A stretch of 64,000 nucleotides of DNA, taken from [Mycobacterium] stephanolepidis (lineage in GTDB: Bacteria; Actinomycetota; Actinomycetes; Mycobacteriales; Mycobacteriaceae). Positions within the stretch are counted from its first letter, which is position 1. Every line of letters starts with the position of its first letter. The stretch is taken from the NCBI RefSeq assembly GCF_002356335.1, contig NZ_AP018165.1:2046001-2110000 (forward strand). Direction: 5' to 3'. The position numbers were made by a program, and so were the translations under genes. The notes under the pieces were generated by a model. The model did not search any database. It was not told the origin of the DNA and saw nothing but the letters and a program-made list of their open reading frames with translations. This document shows, in pieces, positions 46,161-55,169 of the stretch.

Positions 46161-47371
46161 TTATCCGCGACCGTTGTCCCGCAGTAGTTTTGCCGCCTCC
46201 ATTTGGTACGCGTGCTCTGCCCATTGCAGCGGCGTTGTGCTGAAACGGTTGTCGGCGAGTGTGCGATCGGCTCCTGCGTCCAGAAGCCTCCGGATCAACC
46301 CGAGGTCGCCCGCCCAGGCGGCGTGATGCAGCGGCGTCGCGCCTTCGTCGTCGCGGGCGTTGACGTCGGTGGGGAAGGCGGGTGCCACGAGGGTGGCACC
46401 CGCGGTGTCGATTCCATGCCGTGCGAGCAGTTCCAGCCTGTCGGAGAACCCGTGCTCGGCGGCCCAGTCGACCTGCCGCCGCCACATCTGTTGACGGGTC
46501 TCCATGGCCTCGCCGAGGCGGAGTTCCCACGGGCTCGCCCCGGCATCGGCCAGCCCGTGGGCGAACAGCAGCTCCAGATGCGAATCGTCGGGGCGAAACA
46601 TCCTGTTGTAGAGGGTCTGCTGATCCACCGGGTGTGCGCCGCGCTGCAGCAGAACGGTGGCCAGCGCTTCGGCGAAGGGGTGCCGGGGCTGACGTCCCGG
46701 CCCTTGCTCACCCTCGCCGAACACCCCCGTCAGCGCGGTGAACGGAGTGGACAGACCGCGCCAGAGGTATCCGGCGTTCGGATCGGCGCCGGCGTCCAGA
46801 AGCAGGCGCGCGGCAGCCACCGTCTGCTGCTCCGTGCGCGCCCGTAGCACAGGTACATCAGCGGAAACCATTGGTATGGACCACCATTCGTGCTCGCCAG
46901 TGTTGGGTGCGCCGCCAGATGCTGTGCGAGCGCGGTCGGGTCGGCGGCCGAGGCGGCAGCCCATACATGCCGATCCACCAGGGCGGGATCGGCGGCCACC
47001 AGATCCGCGGCCGCCTGCCAACGGGGCGGCTCATCGTCCTCGTCGTATCGCAGCGACGCCAGGGCGCAGAATCGGTCGGCCGTGTCGAGCGCCGCCTCGG
47101 ACACCGCGCTGGGATCGGTGCTGAGTCCGGCGGCAAGCTCCACGTAGTGCACGAGCGCGGGCCAGCCGGTGAATCCGTAGCGGCGGGCCACTGTCAGCTG
47201 AGCATCGTGCAGTGCGAATTGTTGGCCTGCCAATGCGATATCGGGACGTGGATGGTGTTGACGCACCACGCCGGCCGCCTCAGGGTCGGCGGTTCGCACC
47301 GCGCGCTGCAGCCCGCGCGCCTCATCACGGAGGCGATCAAGTGACGGATTGGTGGGAAGGGTGCTGGCCAT
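46161..47371 (-). pseudogene. ankyrin-repeat protein gene with a frameshift
   Basis: A single ankyrin-type protein is split over two frames. The N-terminal part starts at ATG 47371 (MASTLPTNPSLDRLRDEARGL, AGAGGAGG upstream) and reads well to YQWFPLMYLCYGRAR. The homologous continuation, VAAARLLLDAGADPNAGYLW and later GATPLHHAAWAGDLGLIRRLLDAGADRTLADN, is in another frame down to the stop at 46161. The break lies near 46833-46846 in the GC-rich run TACGGGCGCGCACGG (minus strand), where one missing base would restore about 403 residues. It could be a true mutation or a sequencing slip. Ankyrin repeats mediate protein binding; the target is unknown. Confidence 0.75.
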
Positions 47372-47513
47372 AACGGCCTCCTCTCGTGTGCCCGATGTCC
47401 GCGAGACCAGGTGCGAGAAGAGGTCGGTAAACCAGTGCAAGAAAAGCAGGGAGGCTGAGCCTCTTCGGGCGGACACCGGGCGCTCCTGCACGCCCGGCGT
47501 CCACATTACCGCG

Positions 47514-48989
47514 CTAGAGCGTGGGGCGGCGGTCTGCCCACGGTGCGGTCGCCTCCAACTGGGCGGCCAGCCGGATGAGCAGTGATTCGCCGCCCAGTGG
47601 GGCAACGAACTGCACACCGAGTGGGAGCCCCTTCGGGGTTTGATACAGCGGCAGGGAAATCGCGGGGCACCCAGTCAGATTCGCCAATTGGGTGTAGGGA
47701 ACCCAGCCGAGATTATCGTTGATCATGCTGTCGACGATGTTGGCGTACTTGAGCATACGGGCCGTCCTCGTGCGCAACAACAGATCGGACACCGCCGCCA
47801 GCGGTGCCGGAAGGTTGAACTCGCCGATCTTCGGTGGAACCTTGGCGAGTGTGGGCGTGAGCAGCAGGTCATAGTCGCCGAAGAAGGTGGCCAGCTCCCG
47901 CACATAGTTGTGTCGGCGCTCCACGGCCGCAACATAATCGGGTCCGCTGGTGGCACGGCCCAGTGCAGCGATGAGCAGGGTGTCGCGTTCGAACCCTTCG
48001 TCACCGGCCCCGGTCAGCCGCTTGGTGTCGTCCACCTCGTAGGCGGCGTGCACAAACCAGGTCAGCAGGAAGTCGCGCGCCAGCTGCCCATCGTCGTAGG
48101 GGGCGCTCACCTCTTCCACCTCGTGGCCCAGGTGCGTCAGAACCCGTACCGCGGCCTCGACCGCGGCCGCGGCCGCCGGATCGGGGTTGGGGGTGATGAC
48201 GGTCGGGATGCGCACCCCGATCCGCAGCTTTCCCGGATCCCTGCCCACCTGCGAGGCGTACGAATCCGCGGGTATGGCAGGCAGATACGGCGATGTCGCA
48301 TCCGGTCCGGCAATAACGTCGAGCATGGCGGCGGTATCGCGGACGGTGCGCGAGACCGTGCCGCTCACGGCCGCACCGTGCATGGGTTCGCCGGCCGCCG
48401 GACCCATCGGAGTGATGCCGCGTCCCGGCTTGAGGCCCACCAGACCACAACATCCCGCGGGGATACGGATGGACCCGCCTCCGTCGCTGGCGCCGGCCAC
48501 CGGCACGATTCCCGCCGCGACGGCGGCCGCGGAACCACCCGATGATCCGCCGGGTGTGCGGCCCAAATCCCACGGATTGCGGCTAGCACCAAAAAGTTCC
48601 GGCTCGGTGATGCCCTTCGAGCCGAACTCGGGAGTGTTGGTCTTGCCGAAGATGACCAGACCGGCGTCGAGCCACCGCTGCACGATGGTGGAATGCTCCG
48701 GCGCGGGAAGGGTGGACAACGCCCGGCACCCTCCCGACGTCGGGTGGCCCTTGTAGTCCTGGCCGAGGTCCTTGATGAGAAAAGGAACCCCCGCGAACGG
48801 ACCGGTCAGCTCGCCCTCGACCTGTTTATCCGCCTCCGGAATGGTCCGGACAATGGCCGTGATCTTGTTATTGACCGCCACCGCACGTGCGCGGGCCGCG
48901 GCGAGCAGCTCGGCCGGGGTGACCTGCTTGGTGGCCACCAGCTCGGCCAGGCCGGTGGCGTCGTATCGGGAGTATTCGGAGAAGTCCAC
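47514..48989 (-). CDS. amidase-signature family hydrolase
   Basis: A 491-residue amidase. The Ser-cisSer-Lys triad is visible: lysine in PFLIKDLGQDYKG, and the serine region RTPGGSSGGSAAAVAAGIVPVAGASDGGGSIRIPA. The length and C-terminal block NLTGCPAISLPLYQTPKGLPLGVQFVAP match the family. The substrate could be a fatty-acid amide, nitrile-derived amide or oligomer; this cannot be told. GTG 48989 lies six bases after TAGGCT on its strand, so a leaderless start is likely. The glycosyltransferase gene is 27 bases upstream on the same strand. Confidence 0.92.
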   Translation of the reverse strand: MDFSEYSRYDATGLAELVATKQVTPAELLAAARARAVAVNNKITAIVRTIPEADKQVEGELTGPFAGVPFLIKDLGQDYKGHPTSGGCRALSTLPAPEHSTIVQRWLDAGLVIFGKTNTPEFGSKGITEPELFGASRNPWDLGRTPGGSSGGSAAAVAAGIVPVAGASDGGGSIRIPAGCCGLVGLKPGRGITPMGPAAGEPMHGAAVSGTVSRTVRDTAAMLDVIAGPDATSPYLPAIPADSYASQVGRDPGKLRIGVRIPTVITPNPDPAAAAAVEAAVRVLTHLGHEVEEVSAPYDDGQLARDFLLTWFVHAAYEVDDTKRLTGAGDEGFERDTLLIAALGRATSGPDYVAAVERRHNYVRELATFFGDYDLLLTPTLAKVPPKIGEFNLPAPLAAVSDLLLRTRTARMLKYANIVDSMINDNLGWVPYTQLANLTGCPAISLPLYQTPKGLPLGVQFVAPLGGESLLIRLAAQLEATAPWADRRPTL

Positions 48990-49016
48990 TCGGCCAGCCT
49001 ATGCGGCCTCACGGGG

Positions 49017-50261
49017 TCAGGCGTTGGCCTTCTTCAACACATCGTTGTAGATGGCGACAATCTTCTCGGTCTGCAGCGACTGCCGCGGCTCGTCCTGGTG
49101 CGCGGCGACCACCTCGGTCATCTGCCGCAGCTTGGCGCGGTCATCGGCCAACGCCCGGATCGCCTTGGCAATGGCCTCGACGGATTCGTTCTCCGTCACC
49201 AGGCCACCGCCGTCGGGTACCGACTCGCCCAGGATCTCGTCGCAGAAGATCACCGGAGTCGACATCGAAATCGCCTCCAGCAGAACCAGTCCCTGGGTGT
49301 CGAAACCGTAGGAGGTGAACAGCAGGGCGCTGCTGGCTCCCATCGCCGCCAGGCAGCTGTCCTGGCTGACCCGGCCGCGCAACCGGATGCGGTGCGACGC
49401 TCCGTGTGAATCGACGTACTTCTTGATGGCGTGCTCAAGGTGGCCGTCGCCGTAGATATCCATGACACAGTTCTGAACCTGGGTGGCGGCCTTTACGGCC
49501 TCCAGTACCCGCTTCTCCGGGGACAGCCGTCCGCACCAGATCAGCCGCAGCGGCTCGTCGTCGGTCGGCTTGTCGTCCGCTGCTTCACGGGCGATGTCGA
49601 CCAGCTCGTCGTCCACGCCGTTGGACACCACCGAAATCGGCCGACGCAGCCCGCGATCGGTGAGGGCCTGGGCAAAGTGTGTCGTCGGGGTGATCTCGTG
49701 ATCCACCGCCTGCGCCTGCGCCATCATCAGCTGCCACGCCCGCCGCGATGCGGCCGACTCCTGCACCGTCGTCAGGTGGAAATCCTTGGGCAGATGGCGC
49801 TCCTGCATCTGGCTGAAGATCCACGCCAACAGCAGGGGATTGGGGCTGGCCTTCTCGAAGTACACGTCGTATCGGGTGTGCTTGGTCTGCACCACCGGGA
49901 TGCCATTGCGGCGGGCCGCTTCCACGCCGGCGATGCAGACGCCCAGGTCACCCTGGCTATGGATGATGTCGATGGGTCCGCGGGCGCGAAGCTCCCGATC
50001 GATCAGTTCTTTGTTCGCCGCTCCGGGCCATACGAAGGTGAAATCGTCGTGCTTGCCGAGCTTGCGCATCGCCTCTGCCACGAACGGCACCGGCTTGACC
50101 TCGACGACGTTCGGGTCGGGGTCAACGGTGTGGGCCAGCGGTGCGGTGAACACCGTCACCTTGTGTCCCAGCCGTTCCAGCCCGTGACGCTGGCGTGCCA
50201 CCGAGATCTGCGCCCCGCCCAGGCTCTCAGGGTGAAGATCGGTGAACAGCGCAATATGCAT
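49017..50261 (-). CDS. GT4-family glycosyltransferase
   Basis: A 414-residue GT-B glycosyltransferase. The N-terminal domain begins [24 protein letters not shown] with the glycine-rich acceptor loop, followed by [14 protein letters not shown]. The C-terminal domain has [28 protein letters not shown] and the nucleotide-sugar E-x7-E region [23 protein letters not shown]. These retaining enzymes often transfer mannose or glucose from NDP-sugars in mycobacterial glycolipid synthesis; donor and acceptor are unknown. ATG 50261 gives the family N terminus. It is divergent from pafA. Confidence 0.9.
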   Translation of the reverse strand: MHIALFTDLHPESLGGAQISVARQRHGLERLGHKVTVFTAPLAHTVDPDPNVVEVKPVPFVAEAMRKLGKHDDFTFVWPGAANKELIDRELRARGPIDIIHSQGDLGVCIAGVEAARRNGIPVVQTKHTRYDVYFEKASPNPLLLAWIFSQMQERHLPKDFHLTTVQESAASRRAWQLMMAQAQAVDHEITPTTHFAQALTDRGLRRPISVVSNGVDDELVDIAREAADDKPTDDEPLRLIWCGRLSPEKRVLEAVKAATQVQNCVMDIYGDGHLEHAIKKYVDSHGASHRIRLRGRVSQDSCLAAMGASSALLFTSYGFDTQGLVLLEAISMSTPVIFCDEILGESVPDGGGLVTENESVEAIAKAIRALADDRAKLRQMTEVVAAHQDEPRQSLQTEKIVAIYNDVLKKANA

Positions 50262-50415
50262 TGTCGAAACCTGTCGTTGTATGCCAATACGGCGCGGACG
50301 AAACCGGGCCCAACCCGAACCGAACGGTATCGGATCGCCGGTCGTGCTGCTGAGATACCCAGACAGATGGCCTCGAGAAAGGCCAGCCTCCCCGCTGTCG
50401 ACGGCCTCACCCAGT

Positions 50416-50421
50416 AGGCTC
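50416..50421 (+). promoter_or_regulatory. -10 box of pafA, leaderless start
   Basis: TAGGCT ends six bases before GTG 50428, so transcription should begin at about the start codon. The same box and spacing precede dop. No ribosome site is visible before GTG 50428, which supports the leaderless reading. Confidence 0.55.
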
Positions 50422-50427
50422 GATGGT

Positions 50428-51786
50428 GTGCAACGTCGAATTATGGGGATCGAGACCGAGTTCGGCGTCACGTGCACATTTCACGGCCACCGGCGATTGA
50501 GCCCGGACGAGGTCGCCCGTTACCTGTTCCGCCGGGTGGTGTCCTGGGGGCGCAGCTCCAACGTCTTCCTGCGTAATGGCGCACGGCTCTATCTCGACGT
50601 GGGCAGCCACCCCGAGTACGCCACCGCCGAGTGCGACAGCCTGGTGCAGCTGGTCACCCATGACCGCGCCGGAGAACGTGTCCTGGAAGATCTGCTCATC
50701 GACGCCGAACAGCGCCTCTCCGACGAGGGCATCGGCGGCGACATCTACCTGTTCAAGAACAACACCGATTCCGCGGGCAACTCGTACGGCTGCCACGAGA
50801 ACTACCTCATCGTGCGGGCCGGGGAGTTCTCCCGGATCTCGGATGTGCTGCTGCCGTTCCTGGTCACCCGCCAGTTGATCTGCGGGGCGGGCAAGGTGTT
50901 GCTCACACCCAAGGCGGCGACCTATTGCTTATCGCAACGCGCCGAGCATATTTGGGAAGGTGTGTCCTCGGCGACCACGCGTAGCCGCCCCATCATCAAC
51001 ACGCGCGACGAGCCACATGCCGACGCCGAGAAGTACCGGCGCCTGCATGTCATCGTCGGCGACTCCAACATGTCCGAGGCCACCACCATGCTCAAGGTGG
51101 GCACCGCGGCGCTGGTACTGGAGATGATCGAGTCGGGTGTGGCATTCCGGGACTTTTCGCTGGACAACCCGATCCGAGCCATCCGCGAGGTCAGCCACGA
51201 CCTCACCGGCCGCCGCCCCGTCCGGCTCGCCGGGGGGCGTCAGGCCAGCGCGCTGGACATTCAACGCGAATACCACGCGAGGGCTGTGGAACACCTCAAC
51301 ACCAGAGAGCCCAATGAGCAGGTGGAGCAGGTCGTCGAACTTTGGGGCCGCACACTGGATGCTGTTGAGAGCCAGGACTTCTCGAAGGTCGACACCGAGA
51401 TCGACTGGGTGATCAAGCGCAAGCTGTTCCAGCGCTACCAGGACCGCTACAACATGGAGCTGTCTGACCCGAAGATCGCTCAGCTGGACCTGGCCTATCA
51501 CGACATCAAGCGTGGCCGGGGCGTGTTCGACCTGCTGCAGCGCAAGGGGTTGGCCGCTCGCATCACCACCGATGAGGAGATCAAGGCCGCCGTCGATCAG
51601 CCGCCGCAGACCACCCGCGCCAAGCTGCGCGGTGACTTCATCACCGCAGCCCAGGAAGCCGGCCGCGATTTCACCGTCGACTGGGTGCACCTCAAGCTCA
51701 ACGACCAGGCGCAGCGCACGGTGCTGTGCAAGGACCCGTTCCGGTCGGTTGACGAGCGGGTGGAACGGCTCATCGCCAGCATGTAG
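50428..51786 (+). CDS. pafA: Pup-protein ligase PafA
   Basis: The 452-residue ligase that joins Pup glutamate to substrate lysines using ATP; the same length as M. tuberculosis PafA and nearly identical in the blocks I know. The start [16 protein letters not shown] carries the metal-binding E-x-E, followed by [42 protein letters not shown] and [20 protein letters not shown], ending in ERLIASM. The fold is shared with Dop. It lies 9.2 kb from prcA, separated by the second accessory block, and heads the pafA-pafB-pafC set. Confidence 0.98.
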   Translation: MQRRIMGIETEFGVTCTFHGHRRLSPDEVARYLFRRVVSWGRSSNVFLRNGARLYLDVGSHPEYATAECDSLVQLVTHDRAGERVLEDLLIDAEQRLSDEGIGGDIYLFKNNTDSAGNSYGCHENYLIVRAGEFSRISDVLLPFLVTRQLICGAGKVLLTPKAATYCLSQRAEHIWEGVSSATTRSRPIINTRDEPHADAEKYRRLHVIVGDSNMSEATTMLKVGTAALVLEMIESGVAFRDFSLDNPIRAIREVSHDLTGRRPVRLAGGRQASALDIQREYHARAVEHLNTREPNEQVEQVVELWGRTLDAVESQDFSKVDTEIDWVIKRKLFQRYQDRYNMELSDPKIAQLDLAYHDIKRGRGVFDLLQRKGLAARITTDEEIKAAVDQPPQTTRAKLRGDFITAAQEAGRDFTVDWVHLKLNDQAQRTVLCKDPFRSVDERVERLIASM

Positions 51787-51883
51787 CGCTCGCTCTCGGC
51801 GTTTGGGTCGGGTCCGAACAAACATTCGGACACTCCCGCATGCGCTCCGGGCTGACGTGCCGATTTCCTCTAAGCTTTCCGCC

Positions 51884-52885
51884 GTGGCGATCTCCAAAGT
51901 CGAGCGGTTGATGAACCTGGTGATCTGCCTGCTGTCCACCCGCACCTATGTCACCGCAGAACGAATCCGCACCTCTGTGGCCGGCTACTCGGACTCGCCG
52001 AGCGATGAGGCCTTCAGCCGGATGTTCGAGCGCGACAAGAACGAACTGCGCGACCTGGGCATCCCACTGGAAACGGGCAAAGTGTCGTCCTTCGACGCCA
52101 CCGAGGGCTACCGCATCCGTCGCGACGCCTACGAGCTACCCGATATCACTCTCACCGCCGATGAATCCGCGGCCGTTGCGGTCGCTACGCAGCTGTGGCA
52201 GTCGCCCGAGCTGGTCACCGCCGCACAGGGCGCGCTGATGAAACTGCGCGCGGCGGGCGTGGACGTCGACCCCACCGCCGAGAACGTTTCGGTGGCGGGG
52301 TCCACGTCAAACCTAGCAATGCCCGGTGGTCGTGGTTCGGAATCGGTGCTGCGAATCCTGCTGTCCGCCATCGACTCCGGTCAGGCAGTGCAGTTCGGTC
52401 ACCGGCCCTCACGCGCCGAGCCGTATGTCACGCGCACCGTGGAGCCGTGGGGTGTGATCACCGATCGTGGCCGCTGGTACCTCGTCGGACATGATCGAGA
52501 CCGCAACGCCACCCGCACGTTCCGGCTCTCCCGCATCGGGGAGGACGTCACGATGCTGGAAAAGCCTGGCACGGTGCGCCGCCCCGAGGGGGTGGATCTG
52601 CGCGCCATCGTGGCCAGGGCCGTCGGCGATGGGCCGGTGCGCATCACCGCGCGGGTGTGGATCGCCGAGGGGCGCGCCCAGGAACTGCGCCGGATGGGTG
52701 CCGTGGTCGAACCACGACGGCTGGGGGAACGCGACGGCGATGTGGTGGAGATCGAGGTGGCCTCACCCGACCGCCTGGTTCGCTCTGTCGCCTCCCACGG
52801 TGCCGATGCGGTCGCGTTGGAACCGGCACAGGTGCGCGATGAGGTCATCGCTCGCCTTCAGGAGCACGCAGGAGTCACGGCATGA
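51884..52885 (+). CDS. pafB: transcriptional activator PafB (WYL domain)
   Basis: A 333-residue subunit of the PafBC heterodimer that activates the RecA-independent DNA-damage response in mycobacteria. An N-terminal winged helix (SKVERLMNLVICLLSTRTYVTAERI) is followed by a WYL domain with GRWYLVGHDRDRNATRTFRLSRI (about residues 195-217), then a WCX domain. GTG 51884 gives VAISKVERLMNL and lies seven bases after TAAGCT (51871-51876), again consistent with a leaderless mRNA. The stop overlaps pafC (ATGA). Confidence 0.95.
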   Translation: MAISKVERLMNLVICLLSTRTYVTAERIRTSVAGYSDSPSDEAFSRMFERDKNELRDLGIPLETGKVSSFDATEGYRIRRDAYELPDITLTADESAAVAVATQLWQSPELVTAAQGALMKLRAAGVDVDPTAENVSVAGSTSNLAMPGGRGSESVLRILLSAIDSGQAVQFGHRPSRAEPYVTRTVEPWGVITDRGRWYLVGHDRDRNATRTFRLSRIGEDVTMLEKPGTVRRPEGVDLRAIVARAVGDGPVRITARVWIAEGRAQELRRMGAVVEPRRLGERDGDVVEIEVASPDRLVRSVASHGADAVALEPAQVRDEVIARLQEHAGVTA

Positions 52886-53862
52886 CAGAGCTGTCGAATC
52901 GTCTGACCCGGCTTCTCAACATGGTTCCGTATTTCCAGGCCAATCCGGGTATCAGCGCCGCCGATGCGGCCGCGGACCTGGGCGTCACCACCAAGCAGCT
53001 GATGGCCGATCTGAACCAGCTGTGGATGTGCGGCCTGCCCGGTTACGGTCCCGGCGATCTGATCGATCTCTCCTTCTCCGAGGAGAGCATCGAGGTCACG
53101 TTCTCAGCCGGCATCGACCGTCCGCTGCGCCTCACCTCGCCCGAGGCGACGGCGCTGCTGGTCGCCTTACGCGCTCTGCTGGACATGCCCGGCACCGTCG
53201 ACCCGGAGGCCGCGCGCAGCGCTATCGCCAAGATCGAGGACGCGGCGGGGGCCGGCGATGAGTCGCCCGGGCGAAGAGAATTGAGCACCGAATCGAACGC
53301 TTCACCGGCGGCTCCCGTGGAGTCCGAGGCGGTCTCCGCCGTGCGCAGTGCCGTGCGCAACCGCAAGGCACTGCGCATCGAGTACTACTCGGCATCACGA
53401 GATGCCTTGTCGGAGCGGATAGTCGACCCCATTCGGATCGCGGTCGTGGGGGATCACAGCTATCTGGAGGCCTGGTGTCGCACCTCCGAGGGGGTGCGGT
53501 TGTTCCGGTTCGACAGGATCGAACAGGCCGAGGTTCTCGACCAGCGTTCGACACCTCCTGCGCCTGCGGTCCAGACGGCCACCGACACCGGCCTGTTCGA
53601 GGCGGACCCCTCGCTGCCGGCCGCGACGGTGTTGGTCGGGCCGAGTGCATCCTGGGTCTTCGACTATTTCCCGATGCGGCCCACCGGTGTCCAGCATGCC
53701 GACGGATCGGTGGAGGCCGCCATGACCTATGCCTCCGAGGACTGGATGGCGCGGCTGATCCTCGGTTTCGGTTCGGCGATCCGGGTGCTGGCGCCGGAAT
53801 CCTTGGCGCGACGAGTGCGTACCGACGCGGCGGCGGCGCTGGCGGCGTATCAGGCCAGCTGA
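52882..53862 (+). CDS. pafC: transcriptional activator PafC (WYL domain)
   Basis: The 326-residue partner of PafB. The N-terminal helix-turn-helix is [40 protein letters not shown]. The WYL domain includes [26 protein letters not shown] and [28 protein letters not shown] variable acidic linker ([19 protein letters not shown]) separates them. ATG 52882 overlaps the pafB stop, ensuring equal synthesis of the two subunits. Confidence 0.95.
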   Translation: MTELSNRLTRLLNMVPYFQANPGISAADAAADLGVTTKQLMADLNQLWMCGLPGYGPGDLIDLSFSEESIEVTFSAGIDRPLRLTSPEATALLVALRALLDMPGTVDPEAARSAIAKIEDAAGAGDESPGRRELSTESNASPAAPVESEAVSAVRSAVRNRKALRIEYYSASRDALSERIVDPIRIAVVGDHSYLEAWCRTSEGVRLFRFDRIEQAEVLDQRSTPPAPAVQTATDTGLFEADPSLPAATVLVGPSASWVFDYFPMRPTGVQHADGSVEAAMTYASEDWMARLILGFGSAIRVLAPESLARRVRTDAAAALAAYQAS

Positions 53863-53920
53863 CCGAGATCGGCCCTGGGGTAGCATCAAGGCAGACACGA
53901 CGCCAGAGGAGGTGACCACA

Positions 53921-54187
53921 TTGGGCGGTCTACAACCCATGCACTGGGTGATCGTAATTGTCGTATTCGCGCTGCTCTTCGGAGCCAAGAAGCTGCCCGA
54001 CCTCGCGCGTTCGCTGGGTAAGTCGCTGCGGATCTTCAAATCGGAAGTCAAGGAACTGCAAAACGAGGGAAATTCCGCGAAGGCGGCCGACGCCCCACCA
54101 GCGGTGGAGCAGCAGCAAGTGCCACCCGCTACCGCGGTGGAGGCACCGCCGATCGAATCGACTCCCGGTCACAAGCCCACTGCCTAG
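53921..54187 (+). CDS. tatA: Sec-independent translocase subunit TatA
   Basis: An 88-residue pore-forming Tat subunit. One N-terminal membrane helix ([15 protein letters not shown]) is followed by the hinge and amphipathic helix [28 protein letters not shown], nearly as in M. tuberculosis TatA, then a disordered Pro/Ala tail. TTG 53921 is chosen because AGAGGAGG (53905-53912) is eight bases upstream and the protein then begins (M)GGLQPMHW as the family does; GTG 53912 would add three residues. It sits between pafC and tatC. Confidence 0.95.
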   Translation: MGGLQPMHWVIVIVVFALLFGAKKLPDLARSLGKSLRIFKSEVKELQNEGNSAKAADAPPAVEQQQVPPATAVEAPPIESTPGHKPTA

Positions 54188-54230
54188 CCGCGTTCCGCCG
54201 CGATAGGCCGGCCGGATAGGTCATGCGTTC

Positions 54231-55169
54231 ATGAACAAGGTCCTGGGTGCTCTTGGGCTGCGAAAGTCCAGACAACCCAAGAATTCCGACGGCACGATGT
54301 CGCTCATCGAGCATCTGCAGGAGCTGCGCACCCGCCTGCTGATCTCGGTGGCGGCCGTCCTGCTGACCACCATCGTCGGGTTCTTCTGGTACGAGCACGC
54401 GATGTTCGGCGTGGAAAGCCTCGGTGAGTGGTTGCGCGGACCGTACTGTTCGCTGCCGGCCAGCGCCCGCGCCAATTTGAGCGCGGATGGGGCCTGCCGA
54501 CTGCTGGCAACCGCACCTTTCGAGCAGTTCATGCTGCGCCTCAAGGTAGGCCTGACCGCTGGCGTGGTGCTGGCCTGTCCGGTGTGGCTGTACCAGATCT
54601 GGCGGTTCATCACGCCGGGCCTGTATCGCAACGAACGCAAATTCGCGGTCATCTTCGTCACCGCCGCGACGGTGCTGTTCGTCGCCGGCGCGCTGTTGGC
54701 CTACATGGTGCTGGCCAAGGCCCTGCACTTCCTCTTGACGGTGGGCAGTGACGTCCAGGTCACCGGGCTCAAGGGTGACGAGTACTTCAGTTTCCTCATC
54801 AACGTGTTGCTGGTCTTCGGTGTCAGCTTCGAGTTCCCGCTGTTGCTCGTCATGCTGAATTTCGTTGGGATCCTGTCCTACGCCAAGCTCAAGAATTGGC
54901 GCCGGGGCATCATCTTCGGCCTCTTTGTGTTCGCGGCCTTCGCGACCCCGGGATCGGATCCGTTCACGATGACCGCGCTGGGCCTCGCGCTGACGGTGCT
55001 GCTGGAATTCTCCATTCAGGTGGCCCGGATACACGACAGGCGCAAAGCCAAACGGGAGGCCGCGCAGGAGCTCAGCGATGACGAGGCCTCTGCTTTGGAT
55101 GCTCCCGAGGCCATTGCCGCGCCCGAACCGATCGGTCCTCCCGAGCGGTTTGACAACATGGGCAAGTGA
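54231..55169 (+). CDS. tatC: Sec-independent translocase subunit TatC
   Basis: A 312-residue six-helix membrane protein that recognises twin-arginine signal peptides of folded exported proteins. [17 protein letters not shown] carries the conserved cytoplasmic HL-ELR signal-binding motif, and [17 protein letters not shown] is the first cytoplasmic-loop signature. A first periplasmic loop with two cysteines ([20 protein letters not shown]) and a charged C-terminal tail are typical of actinobacteria. It follows tatA by 43 bases and overlaps helY by four (GTGA). Confidence 0.96.
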   Translation: MNKVLGALGLRKSRQPKNSDGTMSLIEHLQELRTRLLISVAAVLLTTIVGFFWYEHAMFGVESLGEWLRGPYCSLPASARANLSADGACRLLATAPFEQFMLRLKVGLTAGVVLACPVWLYQIWRFITPGLYRNERKFAVIFVTAATVLFVAGALLAYMVLAKALHFLLTVGSDVQVTGLKGDEYFSFLINVLLVFGVSFEFPLLLVMLNFVGILSYAKLKNWRRGIIFGLFVFAAFATPGSDPFTMTALGLALTVLLEFSIQVARIHDRRKAKREAAQELSDDEASALDAPEAIAAPEPIGPPERFDNMGK

